A stretch of DNA of 42,511 nt, from the NCBI RefSeq assembly GCF_001428385.1, contig NZ_LMSK01000001.1, positions 974,291 through 1,016,801 of the forward strand. Reading direction: 5' to 3'. The stretch comes from Rhodanobacter sp. Soil772. GTDB lineage: Bacteria > Pseudomonadota > Gammaproteobacteria > Xanthomonadales > Rhodanobacteraceae. This document shows, one piece after another, positions 34,886 to 42,511 of the stretch (within the stretch, counting starts at the first letter, position 1; each line of letters starts with the position of its first letter). The position numbers were made by a program, and so were the translations under genes. A model generated the notes under the pieces. It ran no database searches and had not been told where the DNA came from. It saw only the letters and a program-made list of their open reading frames with translations.

Positions 34886-35890
34886 TCACAGATAGCGCCG
34901 GATGGTTTCGCGCAACTCGGCCAGCTGTTCGGGCGTGAGCGGACCGAGTATCCCGCGCCGGTCGGCAGGGATGTGCGCGGCGGGATCCTCGTCGTCGAAC
35001 ACGTAATGGTCCAGCAACGCCTTCCACGCGGCCCGTTCCGCAGGCGGCAGCGAGCGGAAGGCGAGGATGCAACGCATCAGGCAGCCCAGCGCGGTGTTCG
35101 GTGCATAACCGCCGGCAGGCACGGGTTTCCACCAGTAATTCACCAGTGCGTTGATCCGCTCCAGCGACTCGACGTGATGCCACCACATCGGCGGGATGTA
35201 GATCGCGTCGCCGGGATGCAGCTCCGCCACCTGCGCCTCGGCCAGGGCCAGCTTCAGGCGGGGATAGCGCGGATCGTCCGGGCGATCGAGCCGGGCGATA
35301 CTGATCGCCGCGCCGGTGGGCGCGAAATCCAGCGGCCCGACGTACAGGTTGCGCGCCTGCTCCGGGGCGAACAGGGTGAAGCGCCGCACGCCGCAAACCA
35401 CGCAGGCGACGTTGTGGTATTCGTCGAAATGCGCCGGCGTGGTGACCTGGTTGCCGATCCAGATGCGCGGCTGGATGCTGCGCTCGAGAAACGGAACCGC
35501 GTGATCGTCCAGCAACCCCGGCAGGCAGGCGGAAATCAACGCGCTCTGCATCGCCAGGCCCGGCGCGTCCGGCTGGCGGCTGTACTGCGCCAGCCGCTGC
35601 AGACCCTGGGTGATCGAGACGCGGTGATGCGCGTAGTTGAAGCTGTCGAACGCCGCGTTGTAACCGATCACCCCGCCCTCCTCCGGCGGCATCAGCAGCG
35701 CATCGACCTCGCTGCCGTCGTCCAGCGCGGCCAGACCCTGGGCAAATGCGGTGTCCGACCGCCGCGCCCAGGCCACCATCGGCCAGTCGCGGCACAGGCC
35801 GCGGATGACCAGCGGGCGCGCGCGGCCGACCAGCTCGGCGAGTGCGATCGGCTGGCCGGCATCGCGATGTTCCTCGATCGCAGCGGGCAT
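34886..35890 (-). CDS. JmjC/cupin-like Fe(II) oxygenase domain protein
   Basis: A 334-residue cupin_8 (JmjC-related) protein. Iron ligands are suggested by HxD in TPAHFDEYHNVACVV and a later His in MWWHHVES; Asn of DEYHN and Lys/Arg in the following GVRRFTLF strand fit 2-oxoglutarate-dependent hydroxylases of the FIH type. Family members hydroxylate residues in proteins, but the target is unknown here. ATG 35890 has GCGGAG 8 bases upstream; an alternative GTG at 35899 would overlap the trpF stop (GTGA). It is inserted between trpF and trpB, with 67 bases to trpB, and appears to be co-transcribed with the tryptophan genes. Confidence 0.82.
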   Translation of the reverse strand: MPAAIEEHRDAGQPIALAELVGRARPLVIRGLCRDWPMVAWARRSDTAFAQGLAALDDGSEVDALLMPPEEGGVIGYNAAFDSFNYAHHRVSITQGLQRLAQYSRQPDAPGLAMQSALISACLPGLLDDHAVPFLERSIQPRIWIGNQVTTPAHFDEYHNVACVVCGVRRFTLFAPEQARNLYVGPLDFAPTGAAISIARLDRPDDPRYPRLKLALAEAQVAELHPGDAIYIPPMWWHHVESLERINALVNYWWKPVPAGGYAPNTALGCLMRCILAFRSLPPAERAAWKALLDHYVFDDEDPAAHIPADRRGILGPLTPEQLAELRETIRRYL

Positions 35891-35895
35891 GTCGC

Positions 35896-36519
35896 TCACT
35901 CCGCGTCGGCCGCGCGCACCGCACGGATGAAGGCTGCCAGCCGCGCCGGGTCCTTGATCCCCGGTGCCGACTCCACGCCGCTGGCCACGTCCACCGCCCA
36001 CGGGCGCACCGTGCGCACGGCATCGCCCGCGTTGCCGGCATGCAGGCCGCCGGCCAGGATCAGCGGCTGCGCCAGCTCGCCCGGCAGCAACGACCAGTCG
36101 AAGGTCTTGCCGCTGCCACCGGCCTCACCGGCAGCGTGGCCGTCCAGCAACAGGCCGGCGGCATGCGGATAGTCGTGCAGGCGCGGCAATGCCGCCGCGC
36201 CCTCGCCCATCGCGATGGCTTTCAGGAACGGACGGCCAAACTGTGCGCACCAACCGTCGCTTTCGTCGCCGTGGAACTGCAGCAACGCGGGTTGCACTTC
36301 GTCGAGCACCTGCCGTACCAGATTCGCTTCGTCGTCCATGAACAGCGCGACGGTGGCGACGAACGGCGGCAACGCCGCGACGATCTCGCGCGCCCGCGCC
36401 AGCGTCACCTGCCGCTTGCTGCGCGCGCTGAACACCAATCCGATCGCATCGGCACCGAGGCGCGCAGCGAGCAGCGCATCCCCGACCCGGGTCATGCCGC
36501 AGCACTTGATGCGGGTCAC
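35896..36519 (-). CDS. trpF: Phosphoribosylanthranilate isomerase
   Basis: A 207-residue (beta-alpha)8 barrel that rearranges N-(5-phosphoribosyl)anthranilate to CdRP. The catalytic cysteine is in the N-terminal IKCCGMTR (Cys7). [20 protein letters not shown] and [11 protein letters not shown] give the remaining active-site and phosphate loops, and VDVASGVE is typical. The start is GTG at 36519, which overlaps the truA stop by 4 bases (GTGA); the longer open frame is a shadow of truA. trpF next to truA is a recurring gammaproteobacterial pairing. Confidence 0.96.
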   Translation of the reverse strand: MTRIKCCGMTRVGDALLAARLGADAIGLVFSARSKRQVTLARAREIVAALPPFVATVALFMDDEANLVRQVLDEVQPALLQFHGDESDGWCAQFGRPFLKAIAMGEGAAALPRLHDYPHAAGLLLDGHAAGEAGGSGKTFDWSLLPGELAQPLILAGGLHAGNAGDAVRTVRPWAVDVASGVESAPGIKDPARLAAFIRAVRAADAE

Positions 36520-37298
36520 TGGCCGGCACCCATCAGGCAGACTTCCGGCGGCAGGCCCCAGTGCGCCTCGTAGCGCGGGCCGACGAAGGTCAGCCCCGAA
36601 GCCAACGCCGTCGGGCCGGCCACCTGGCGATCGCGGCCGGCCAGCAGTTCGGCCAGCCATTCCACCGGCCGTTCGCCGCGGCCGATCAGCAGCAGCGAGC
36701 CGACGATATTGCGCACCATGTGATGCAGGAACGCGTTCGCCTCGATGTCGACGAACAACTGCTCGCCCTCGCGCCGTACGCTCACCGCCAGCACGCTGCG
36801 ACGCGGATGCGCAGCCTGGCAGGACAAGGCGCGGAACGCGCTGAAATCGTGCTCGCCCAGCAGCGCCTGCGCCGCCGCGTGCATGCGCTCGGCGTCCAGC
36901 GGCAAGCGTTCCCAGGTGACGTAGCGCGCATCCAGCGCCGCACGTACCGGCCGGTTGAGGATGTGATAGCGGTAACGCCGGCTGCGTGCCGCGTAACGCG
37001 CGTGGAAACTGTCCAGCACCGGCTGCGCCCATAGCACCGCCACGCTGGCCGGCAGATTGGAACAGGTACCCAGCACCCAGCCGCGCATGTCGCGGCGCGC
37101 CTCGGTATCGAAGTGCACGACCTGGCAGCGCCCATGCACGCCGGCGTCGGTGCGTCCCGCGCAACTGACCTCGACCGGATGGTCGGCGACTTTCGACAAG
37201 GCCTGCTCCAGCACTCCCTGCACGCTGACGTCCGCCTTCAGACGCTGCCAGCCGTTGAAATCGGTGCCGTCGTATTCGATGCCGAGAGCGATGCGCAT
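36516..37298 (-). CDS. truA: tRNA pseudouridine(38-40) synthase
   Basis: A 260-residue TruA that isomerises uridines 38-40 in the anticodon stem-loop of many tRNAs. The catalytic aspartate is Asp51 in [21 protein letters not shown] near the N-terminus and [14 protein letters not shown] near the C-terminus are further signatures. ATG 37298 ([11 protein letters not shown]) is the family start; the extra 19 residues upstream look unrelated. Upstream, a strong hairpin (37354-37379) separates it from fimV, so truA may open a truA-trpF-cupin-trpB-trpA-accD transcript. Confidence 0.97.
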   Translation of the reverse strand: MRIALGIEYDGTDFNGWQRLKADVSVQGVLEQALSKVADHPVEVSCAGRTDAGVHGRCQVVHFDTEARRDMRGWVLGTCSNLPASVAVLWAQPVLDSFHARYAARSRRYRYHILNRPVRAALDARYVTWERLPLDAERMHAAAQALLGEHDFSAFRALSCQAAHPRRSVLAVSVRREGEQLFVDIEANAFLHHMVRNIVGSLLLIGRGERPVEWLAELLAGRDRQVAGPTALASGLTFVGPRYEAHWGLPPEVCLMGAGQ

Positions 37299-37353
37299 GG
37301 GGTCGTGCAGGAATCCGCCGAAAGAAGAAGAAAGATTAGCAGGCCGCAACGGC

Positions 37354-37379
37354 ATCGGGCCGGCAGGAGCCGGCCCGAT
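37354..37379 (-). terminator. Hairpin behind fimV
   Basis: ATCGGGCCGGC at 37354-37364 and its exact complement at 37369-37379 form an 11-bp stem with a 4-base loop, 27 bases after the fimV stop. No T run follows on the minus strand, so it may act as an RNA-stabilising 3' end or a weak terminator. Confidence 0.5.
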
Positions 37380-37405
37380 TCATCCTGCGGGTTGTGCCCG
37401 ACGAT

Positions 37406-39778
37406 TCAGTGCAGGCTGTCGAGCAGACGTTTGGCGACGTCCCTCTGCATCTGACTGCCTTCCTTGATCACCTCGCCCAGCATGGCGCGGGCGCCTTCGG
37501 CGTCGCCCATGTCGATATACGCGCGGGCCAGGTCGAGCTTGGTGTCCACCGGATCGTCGTTGAACTCGCCCAGGTCGTGGCCCTCGTCGGCCGTCTGGCG
37601 CGCGCTGTCCGCTTCGTCGAAATGCCAGCTCGCGGCCGGCTCGGCAGGGGCCGGCCGATCCTTCGCCAACGGCGCGGCCACGGTGGCGTCGTCCGATGCC
37701 GGCGCAGGACGGGACGCCGGTTCGGCCGCAGTCTGGGTCAGGTCGAAGTTGAAGTTGTACTCGCTGACCCGCTTCGGCCCGCTCGACGGCAACGGCGGCA
37801 TCGAGGAAGCGACCGTGGGCGCATCGCCCTCGTCGGCATAGTCGTCGATGTCGAACTCGCCGCGTGCCTCCGCGTTGTCATGCGCCGCCGGCTCGGCGTG
37901 ATGATCAAACAGCGGGTGGCCGGGCACCAGGTCCTCGCCCATGTGCAAAACGTCCTGCCACTCGTCCTGCTGCGGGTCGGTGATGTGGGCGTGCATCGCC
38001 TCGGCCGCCGCCTCGAAATGCTCGACGTCGCGGCGCGAGTAGTACAGGGTGACCAGTTCCAGATGCAGGTCGATGTCGTCCGGGTGTTCGGCCAGCTGGT
38101 CGAGCAATTCGTCCTGGTCGACATCGTCGCCGAGAAGATCCTGGTCGGCGGCAGACGTCGAGCCGAAACGGTCCGCCAGCGACGACGCGGATTGCGGGGC
38201 GGCAGCACCCGGCTTGCGCCGACGGCCGAGCATCGCCAGCAGGATCAGCAGCACGATCGCGCCGGCTCCGGCCGCCCAGGCCCAGGTCTGCATGTACCAC
38301 GGCTGCTCGACCGCCGGTGCGGCGGCCGGTTGACTGGCCGGCTTCTCCACCGGCTTGACCGGTGCCGGCGTCGCGATCGGCGTGGTGACCACGGACGCAC
38401 CGCTGGTCGGTGCACTGGCCAGGCTGGATGTGCCCGCCGGCGTGGTGACTGCCACCGCGGTCGAACCCGCAGCGACCGGAGCCACGACAGCATTGGCGGC
38501 GGTGCTGGCAGTGGCGGTTTCCAGGTTGGCTTCCGCCGGCGTCGCCGCCGCGACAGCCTTCGCCGTGCTGGCCGCAGCAGCCGGCGGCATACCGGTGGCC
38601 TTGCGCGCAGCGGCCAGCTTGGCCTGCAGCTCGGCGATCTCGTTGTCCTTCAGCGACAACAGGCGCTCGTTCTTGTTGTTGATGTCCGCCAGATCCTTCA
38701 GGCGGGTCTTCAGATCGGTGCTCTGCTGCTGCAGGCTGGCCAGGCTTTCCCGGGTGCGCAGGAGGTCTTGGCGAAGGCTGGCGCTGGCCTTGTCGCCGGC
38801 ACCGCCGCCCCGGGTTCCCGCGCTGGTGCCTTCCTTTGCCGGCACCAGCGCAAGCCGGTCGCCGGTGTCCGGCGCACGGACCGGCGCACCGGAGCTGGGG
38901 GCGCGGGTTGCGGCGTCGGCCACGACCGTGGGCTTGCCCGGCACGCCGGCACGCCAGTCGCTGTTCTGCCGGCGCACTTCGGCGACGGCGGCAGCGATCG
39001 TCATCGCCTGCGTCTCGGCCGACGTCGGCACGCGCAACACCGCGCCGCTCTTCAGCGCGTTGATGTTGTCGCGGTAGAACGCGCCAGGATTGGCCTGCTG
39101 CAGCGCCAGCATCACCTGCTGCACGTCGGCGCCGGCCGGCGCCACGCTGCGCGCGATGCCCGACAGCGTCTGGCCGCGCTCGACCGGACCGTACTGGCCG
39201 TTGCTGACCACCGGCGCCGCCGGCTTCGGGGCCGGCTTCGAGGCCGGGGTCGGGACTGGCGCAGGCGCGGGTGCCGCCGGCTTGGGCCGGGCGGCCACCG
39301 GCGCCGCGGCCGGGGCCTTCGGGCGCTGCGCCGGCTGGGGTTGGCTCGGCGTCGGCGCAGCCGCGACGGCAGTTGCTGCCGGCGCATTCGGCGGGTCGAG
39401 CAGGATGGCGTACTCGTGCACGCTCTTGCCGGCCTTGCCGTTCACTTCGATCAGGAGGTCGAGGAAGGGATCATCCACCGGCGTGCTGCTGGTGATGCGG
39501 ATGACCGGATGACCGGCGCCGGCATCGGCCACGCTGAAATGCAACGGGATCGTGGTGCGCCCGCCGACGATGCCTGCGCGCGCGAATTCCTCGCTGGAGG
39601 CCAGCTGGACGGTGAGATTCTGCAACTCCGCCGGGCTGTCGGGATGCACGGGAATCTCGGCCAGCAGTGGCTGCCCCAGCGCCGATTTGACCTGAATCTG
39701 GCCAAGGTCCACAGCCATGACCTGGCTGCTGCCCAGTGCCAGCGCGATCAGCATCGACAACTTCAACGAACGATTCAT
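37406..39778 (-). CDS. fimV: FimV/HubP polar landmark protein
   Basis: A 790-residue FimV. Family members localise to the cell pole, bind peptidoglycan and organise type IV pilus assembly, cAMP signalling and, in HubP, chromosome-origin and flagellar partners. Seen in order: signal peptide (to VMA, about residue 22), conserved beta-rich N-terminal domain (VDLGQIQVKSALGQPLLAEI...), Pro/Ala-rich linker, LysM domain (about 193-248, GPVERGQTLSGIARS), coiled-coil region (about 340-400), one membrane helix (about 497-520) and an acidic cytoplasmic part. It ends in the C-terminal FimV domain (DLARAYIDMGDAEGARAML). ATG 39778 has GGGGGA 7-8 bases upstream. A 175-bp gap before it leaves room for its own promoter. 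Confidence 0.95.
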   Translation of the reverse strand: MNRSLKLSMLIALALGSSQVMAVDLGQIQVKSALGQPLLAEIPVHPDSPAELQNLTVQLASSEEFARAGIVGGRTTIPLHFSVADAGAGHPVIRITSSTPVDDPFLDLLIEVNGKAGKSVHEYAILLDPPNAPAATAVAAAPTPSQPQPAQRPKAPAAAPVAARPKPAAPAPAPVPTPASKPAPKPAAPVVSNGQYGPVERGQTLSGIARSVAPAGADVQQVMLALQQANPGAFYRDNINALKSGAVLRVPTSAETQAMTIAAAVAEVRRQNSDWRAGVPGKPTVVADAATRAPSSGAPVRAPDTGDRLALVPAKEGTSAGTRGGGAGDKASASLRQDLLRTRESLASLQQQSTDLKTRLKDLADINNKNERLLSLKDNEIAELQAKLAAARKATGMPPAAAASTAKAVAAATPAEANLETATASTAANAVVAPVAAGSTAVAVTTPAGTSSLASAPTSGASVVTTPIATPAPVKPVEKPASQPAAAPAVEQPWYMQTWAWAAGAGAIVLLILLAMLGRRRKPGAAAPQSASSLADRFGSTSAADQDLLGDDVDQDELLDQLAEHPDDIDLHLELVTLYYSRRDVEHFEAAAEAMHAHITDPQQDEWQDVLHMGEDLVPGHPLFDHHAEPAAHDNAEARGEFDIDDYADEGDAPTVASSMPPLPSSGPKRVSEYNFNFDLTQTAAEPASRPAPASDDATVAAPLAKDRPAPAEPAASWHFDEADSARQTADEGHDLGEFNDDPVDTKLDLARAYIDMGDAEGARAMLGEVIKEGSQMQRDVAKRLLDSLH

Positions 39779-39953
39779 TGCGTGTTCCCCCGAACGATCC
39801 TGGCGCAACTCTTTATGGTTATGGTGTTGCCGCAATGACGGCGACTACCCCAAACTGAGGTGCCACTTTAGTTATATGCAGGCCAATCAACAATAGCTGC
39901 AGCGAATACTTGCAGTACATTGCTGCGGTGTGTTCTCACCGCCGCGGCGCTTT

Positions 39954-40250
39954 CTAACGCGAGTCCGAGGTCGGCTCGGTCTGCAGCTCATGCAGCTGTT
40001 TTTGCAGCTCGGCGATGGCCTGGTCCTGCTGCTGCAGACGCTCACTGGCCCGCTCGCTGTCCGATTCCTGCCGGTTGAGGTCCTGCTTCAACCGTTTCAC
40101 TTCGGCCTGGCGATTGACCAGCTGCTGCTGGGCGGCTGCCGGCGATATCACCGCTGCCGGTACCGCCGACGGCGACTTCGCCCGGTCACTGGTCCAGGCT
40201 GTCGAAACAAGCATAAATCCAACAATGACAATGAGTTGCATCAAACGCAT
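39954..40250 (-). CDS. Small exported coiled-coil protein of unknown function
   Basis: A 98-residue protein starting at ATG 40250, one base after the asd stop. A hydrophobic N-terminus (LMQLIVIVGFMLVSTAWT) should act as signal or membrane anchor; there is no lipobox cysteine. Residues about 40-90 are a charged heptad-like coiled coil (VNRQAEVKRLKQDLNRQ ... LQQQDQAIAELQKQLHEL). I do not recognise the family. Its position between asd and fimV and its expected periplasmic coiled coil make a FimV-related or envelope role possible, but this is only context. Confidence 0.7.
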   Translation of the reverse strand: MRLMQLIVIVGFMLVSTAWTSDRAKSPSAVPAAVISPAAAQQQLVNRQAEVKRLKQDLNRQESDSERASERLQQQDQAIAELQKQLHELQTEPTSDSR

Positions 40251-40251
40251 C

Positions 40252-41283
40252 TTAGAGATAATCCTCAATCAGCAGTTCGGCGATCTGCACCGCATTCAGC
40301 GCCGCGCCCTTGCGGATATTGTCCGAGACGATCCATAGGTCCAGCCCGCGCTCGTGCGAGATATCCTCGCGGATGCGCCCCACGAACACCGCGTCGTTGC
40401 CGGCCGCCTCGCCCACCGGGGTCGGATAGCCGCCCGGCTTGCGCTCGTCCATCAACACCACGCCCGGTGCCTGCCGCAGCAGTTCGCGGGCCTGTTCAGC
40501 AGTGATCTTGTCGCTGGTTTCGATGTGCACTGCCTCGGAATGGCCATAGAACACCGGCACGCGTACCGCGGTCGGGTTCACCTGGATCGACTCGTCCTCC
40601 AGGATTTTGCGGGTCTCCCACACCAGCTTCATCTCTTCCTTGGTGTAACCGTTCGGCTGGAAGTCGTCGATCTGCGGAATCACATTGAACGCGATTTGGG
40701 CCGGGAATTTCTTGCCCGGCTCCACGCTTTGGAAGTTCAGCAAGGCCGCGGTCTGCTTGCCAAGCTCCTCCATGCCGGTGCGACCGGCACCGGAGACGGA
40801 CTGGTAGGTGGCCACGTTGATCCGCTCGATCTGCACCGCGCGGTGGATCGGCGCCAGCGCCACCAGCATCTGCATGGTCGAGCAATTCGGGTTGGCGATG
40901 ATGCCGCGGTGGGTGTACTGGGCGATCGCGTGCGGGTTGACCTCGCTGATCACCAGCGGGATGTCGTCCTGGTAGCGGAACTCCGAGGTGTTGTCGATCA
41001 CTACCGCGCCGGCCGCCGCCGCGCGCGGCGCGTGTTCGCGGCTGACCGAGCCGCCGGCCGAGAAGAACGCGATGTCGACGCCGGCGAAATCGTAGGTGTC
41101 CAGCAGCTGCACGGTGATGTCCTTGCCGCCGAACTTGACCTTGCCGCCGGCCGAACGCTCGCTGGCCAGCGGCACCAGTTCGCTGATCGGGAACTCGCGC
41201 TCGGCGAGGATCGCCAGCACGGCCTCGCCGACCGCGCCGGTGGCGCCGACCATGGCGACCTTGTAACTGCTCTTCTGACTCAT
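40252..41283 (-). CDS. asd: Aspartate-semialdehyde dehydrogenase
   Basis: A 343-residue NADPH enzyme that reduces aspartyl phosphate to aspartate semialdehyde, the branch point to lysine/diaminopimelate, threonine and methionine. The Rossmann loop is VGATGAVGEAVL; the catalytic cysteine is Cys134 in ANPNCSTMQ, and the acid/base histidine region is VFYGHSEAVH. The SVSGAGRTGMEEL block is typical of this Asd subgroup. It is 42 bases after the dehydrogenase gene, and the coiled-coil ORF follows one base after its stop. Gene order asd-fimV-truA is a known gammaproteobacterial pattern. Confidence 0.97.
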   Translation of the reverse strand: MSQKSSYKVAMVGATGAVGEAVLAILAEREFPISELVPLASERSAGGKVKFGGKDITVQLLDTYDFAGVDIAFFSAGGSVSREHAPRAAAAGAVVIDNTSEFRYQDDIPLVISEVNPHAIAQYTHRGIIANPNCSTMQMLVALAPIHRAVQIERINVATYQSVSGAGRTGMEELGKQTAALLNFQSVEPGKKFPAQIAFNVIPQIDDFQPNGYTKEEMKLVWETRKILEDESIQVNPTAVRVPVFYGHSEAVHIETSDKITAEQARELLRQAPGVVLMDERKPGGYPTPVGEAAGNDAVFVGRIREDISHERGLDLWIVSDNIRKGAALNAVQIAELLIEDYL

Positions 41284-41325
41284 GGGTGGTGTTCTTCGTT
41301 CAGGGTGGGGAGGCCGTGCCGGTCG

Positions 41326-42318
41326 TCAGGCCAGCACGTTGGGATTGAGGATCGTGGGCGGCCGCCCGGCATGCGGGCCATGACCGAACAGCGCCAGCAC
41401 ATTGTCCACGGCCAGGGCAGTCATCGCGCGGCGCGTTTCGGTGCTGGCGCTGGCGATATGCGGGCTGAGCACGACGTTGTCCAGTTCGAGCAGGCCCGGA
41501 TGCAGCGCCGGCTCGCCTTCGAACACATCCAGCCCGGCCGCGGCCAGCCGCCGCTCGCGCAGGGCCGCCGTCAACGCCTTGTCATCCACGATGCCGCCGC
41601 GGGCCACGTTTACCAGCACCGCGGTCGGTTTCATCAGCGCCAGTTCGGGTGCGCCGATGGCGTGCCGGGTCTGCGGCGTCAACGGCAGCACCAGCATCAG
41701 GAAATCGGATTCGCGCAGCAACTGCGCCTTGTCGACGAAGCGCGCGTTGCAGGCCCGCTCGGTCGCCTCGGGCAGCGGCGAGCGGTTGTGATACAGCACC
41801 GGCATGCCGAAGCCGACCGCGCGGTGCGCGATCGCCTGGCCGATCCGACCCATGCCGAGGATGCCCAGGGTGCGGCCGCGCACGTCGGTGCCCAGCCACG
41901 CCTTGAACTCGGTGGCCTTCCAGTGCCCGGCACGCAGCCAACGCTCGGCCGCATTCATGCGCCGCGCGGAGCCGAGCAGTAGCGCCCAGGCATAGTCGGC
42001 CACGCTTTCGTTGAGCACGTCGGCGGTGTTGGAGGCTGCGATGCCGGCGGCACTGAGTGCGTCCAGGTCGAGGTTGTCGTAGCCGACGCCGAGATTGGCG
42101 ACGATGCGCAGCCGTGTCGCCTGGGCGATTTCCGCCGCGCCGATGCGGTCCTTCAGGCCCACGATCGCGGCATCCTGCGTCGCCAGCCTGGTCGCCAGCT
42201 CGGATGGACTGAACTTGCGCTCCTCCGGCTCGACCGTCACCTCGAAGTGCGGTTCGAGCCGGACGACGATGCCCGGAAAGGTGGGACGCGAGACCCAGAC
42301 GCGGGGCTTGTCAGTCAT
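41326..42318 (-). CDS. D-2-hydroxyacid dehydrogenase (glyoxylate/hydroxypyruvate reductase-like)
   Basis: A 330-residue NAD(P)-dependent dehydrogenase. The Rossmann motif is GILGMGRIGQAIA; the catalytic Arg, Glu and His appear in NVARGGIVDD, DVFEGEP and LSPHIASAS. The overall sequence resembles GhrB/glyoxylate reductases, but the exact 2-keto acid cannot be assigned. ATG 42318 (MTDKPRVWVSRPTFPG) is the natural start; the longer frame runs into aroC. It follows aroC by 31 bases, so it is part of the aroC-asd transcript. An alternative role is 4-phosphoerythronate dehydrogenase-like, which I consider less likely. Confidence 0.88.
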   Translation of the reverse strand: MTDKPRVWVSRPTFPGIVVRLEPHFEVTVEPEERKFSPSELATRLATQDAAIVGLKDRIGAAEIAQATRLRIVANLGVGYDNLDLDALSAAGIAASNTADVLNESVADYAWALLLGSARRMNAAERWLRAGHWKATEFKAWLGTDVRGRTLGILGMGRIGQAIAHRAVGFGMPVLYHNRSPLPEATERACNARFVDKAQLLRESDFLMLVLPLTPQTRHAIGAPELALMKPTAVLVNVARGGIVDDKALTAALRERRLAAAGLDVFEGEPALHPGLLELDNVVLSPHIASASTETRRAMTALAVDNVLALFGHGPHAGRPPTILNPNVLA

Positions 42319-42349
42319 CGGCACGGTTCCGCTTGCAGTAGTCGACTCA

Positions 42350-42511
42350 TCAGGGAATGCGCGGCGCCACCGCACCCACGTCGCCGCACTGGGCGCGATG
42401 GCGCAGCGCGTGATCGATCAGCACCAGCGCCACCATCGCCTCGGCGATCGGGGTGGCGCGGATGCCGACGCAGGGATCGTGGCGGCCCTTGGTCACCACC
42501 TCGACCGGCTC
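42350..42511 (-). CDS. aroC: Chorismate synthase (C-terminal end only)
   Basis: The last 53 codons and stop of aroC; the rest lies beyond the window. The readable end [20 protein letters not shown] (family block RHDPCV.IR..PI.EAM.A) and the following [17 protein letters not shown] are diagnostic for chorismate synthase, the last shikimate-pathway enzyme and source of the precursor for tryptophan. It heads the minus-strand block that also holds trpF, trpB and trpA. Confidence 0.93.
   Translation of the reverse strand, partial: EPVEVVTKGRHDPCVGIRATPIAEAMVALVLIDHALRHRAQCGDVGAVAPRIP

Overview
The window is about 42.5 kb of GC-rich chromosome, tightly packed with genes and with many 4-base start/stop overlaps. 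Gene content and order point to a gammaproteobacterium of the Xanthomonadales, most likely Rhodanobacteraceae (Rhodanobacter/Dyella/Frateuria-like). The reasons are: a his operon headed by a TrpR-like gene with hisB and hisIE fusions; an aroC / asd / fimV / truA / trpF / trpB / trpA / accD block; a Tat-exported HiPIP; and a Fur-family Zur next to a MerC-domain gene. The genus is inferred and was not tested by a search.

Layout. 1-2271: end of a barstar gene, a small S4 RNA-binding protein, arylamine N-acetyltransferase, and a lipoprotein-type MsrA. 2371-6182: ABC exporter and topoisomerase IV subunit B (parE). 6251-10650: 3-hydroxyanthranilate dioxygenase, a NUDIX hydrolase and two tandem APC amino-acid permeases. 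10651-11057: gene-free stretch. 11058-14543: HiPIP, the methionine-salvage genes mtnB-mtnD-mtnC, and a membrane-anchored C13 (legumain-like) peptidase. 14639-17413: a lower-GC islet with a carboxylesterase interrupted by a stop codon and a divergent LytTR regulator interrupted by a frameshift. 17590-25001: complete histidine operon (minus strand), first gene a TrpR/YerC-like putative regulator. 25205-27794: bTHX, a zinc CDF exporter, a MerC protein, Zur and a small membrane protein. 27830-31585: gltX, a DUF4399 protein, and an overlapping GT4 glycosyltransferase/PAP2 phosphatase pair. 31586-31876: non-coding stretch with duplicated DnaA-box-like modules. 31877-42511: minus-strand block accD, trpA, trpB, JmjC-like cupin, trpF, truA, fimV, coiled-coil ORF, asd, D-2-hydroxyacid dehydrogenase and the 3' end of aroC.

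How it works together. Most of the window is housekeeping metabolism: histidine, tryptophan/chorismate and aspartate-family amino acids, methionine salvage, malonyl-CoA supply, glutamyl-tRNA charging and chromosome decatenation. The regulatory logic is visible at three places. A TrpR-operator-like palindrome lies between the his promoter and the first start codon. A Zur-box-like palindrome lies over a possible -10 in front of merC-CDF. A perfect 14-bp palindrome lies between the mtnB promoter and start codon.

I found no phage, CRISPR array, tRNA/rRNA gene or intact insertion sequence. The most unusual non-coding structure is at 31651-31811. Two copies of a module each carry converging DnaA-box-like nonamers at an identical 37-bp spacing, between convergent genes. 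A second oddity is at 523-626, where an inverted repeat supplies the last four codons and the stop of both flanking convergent genes.
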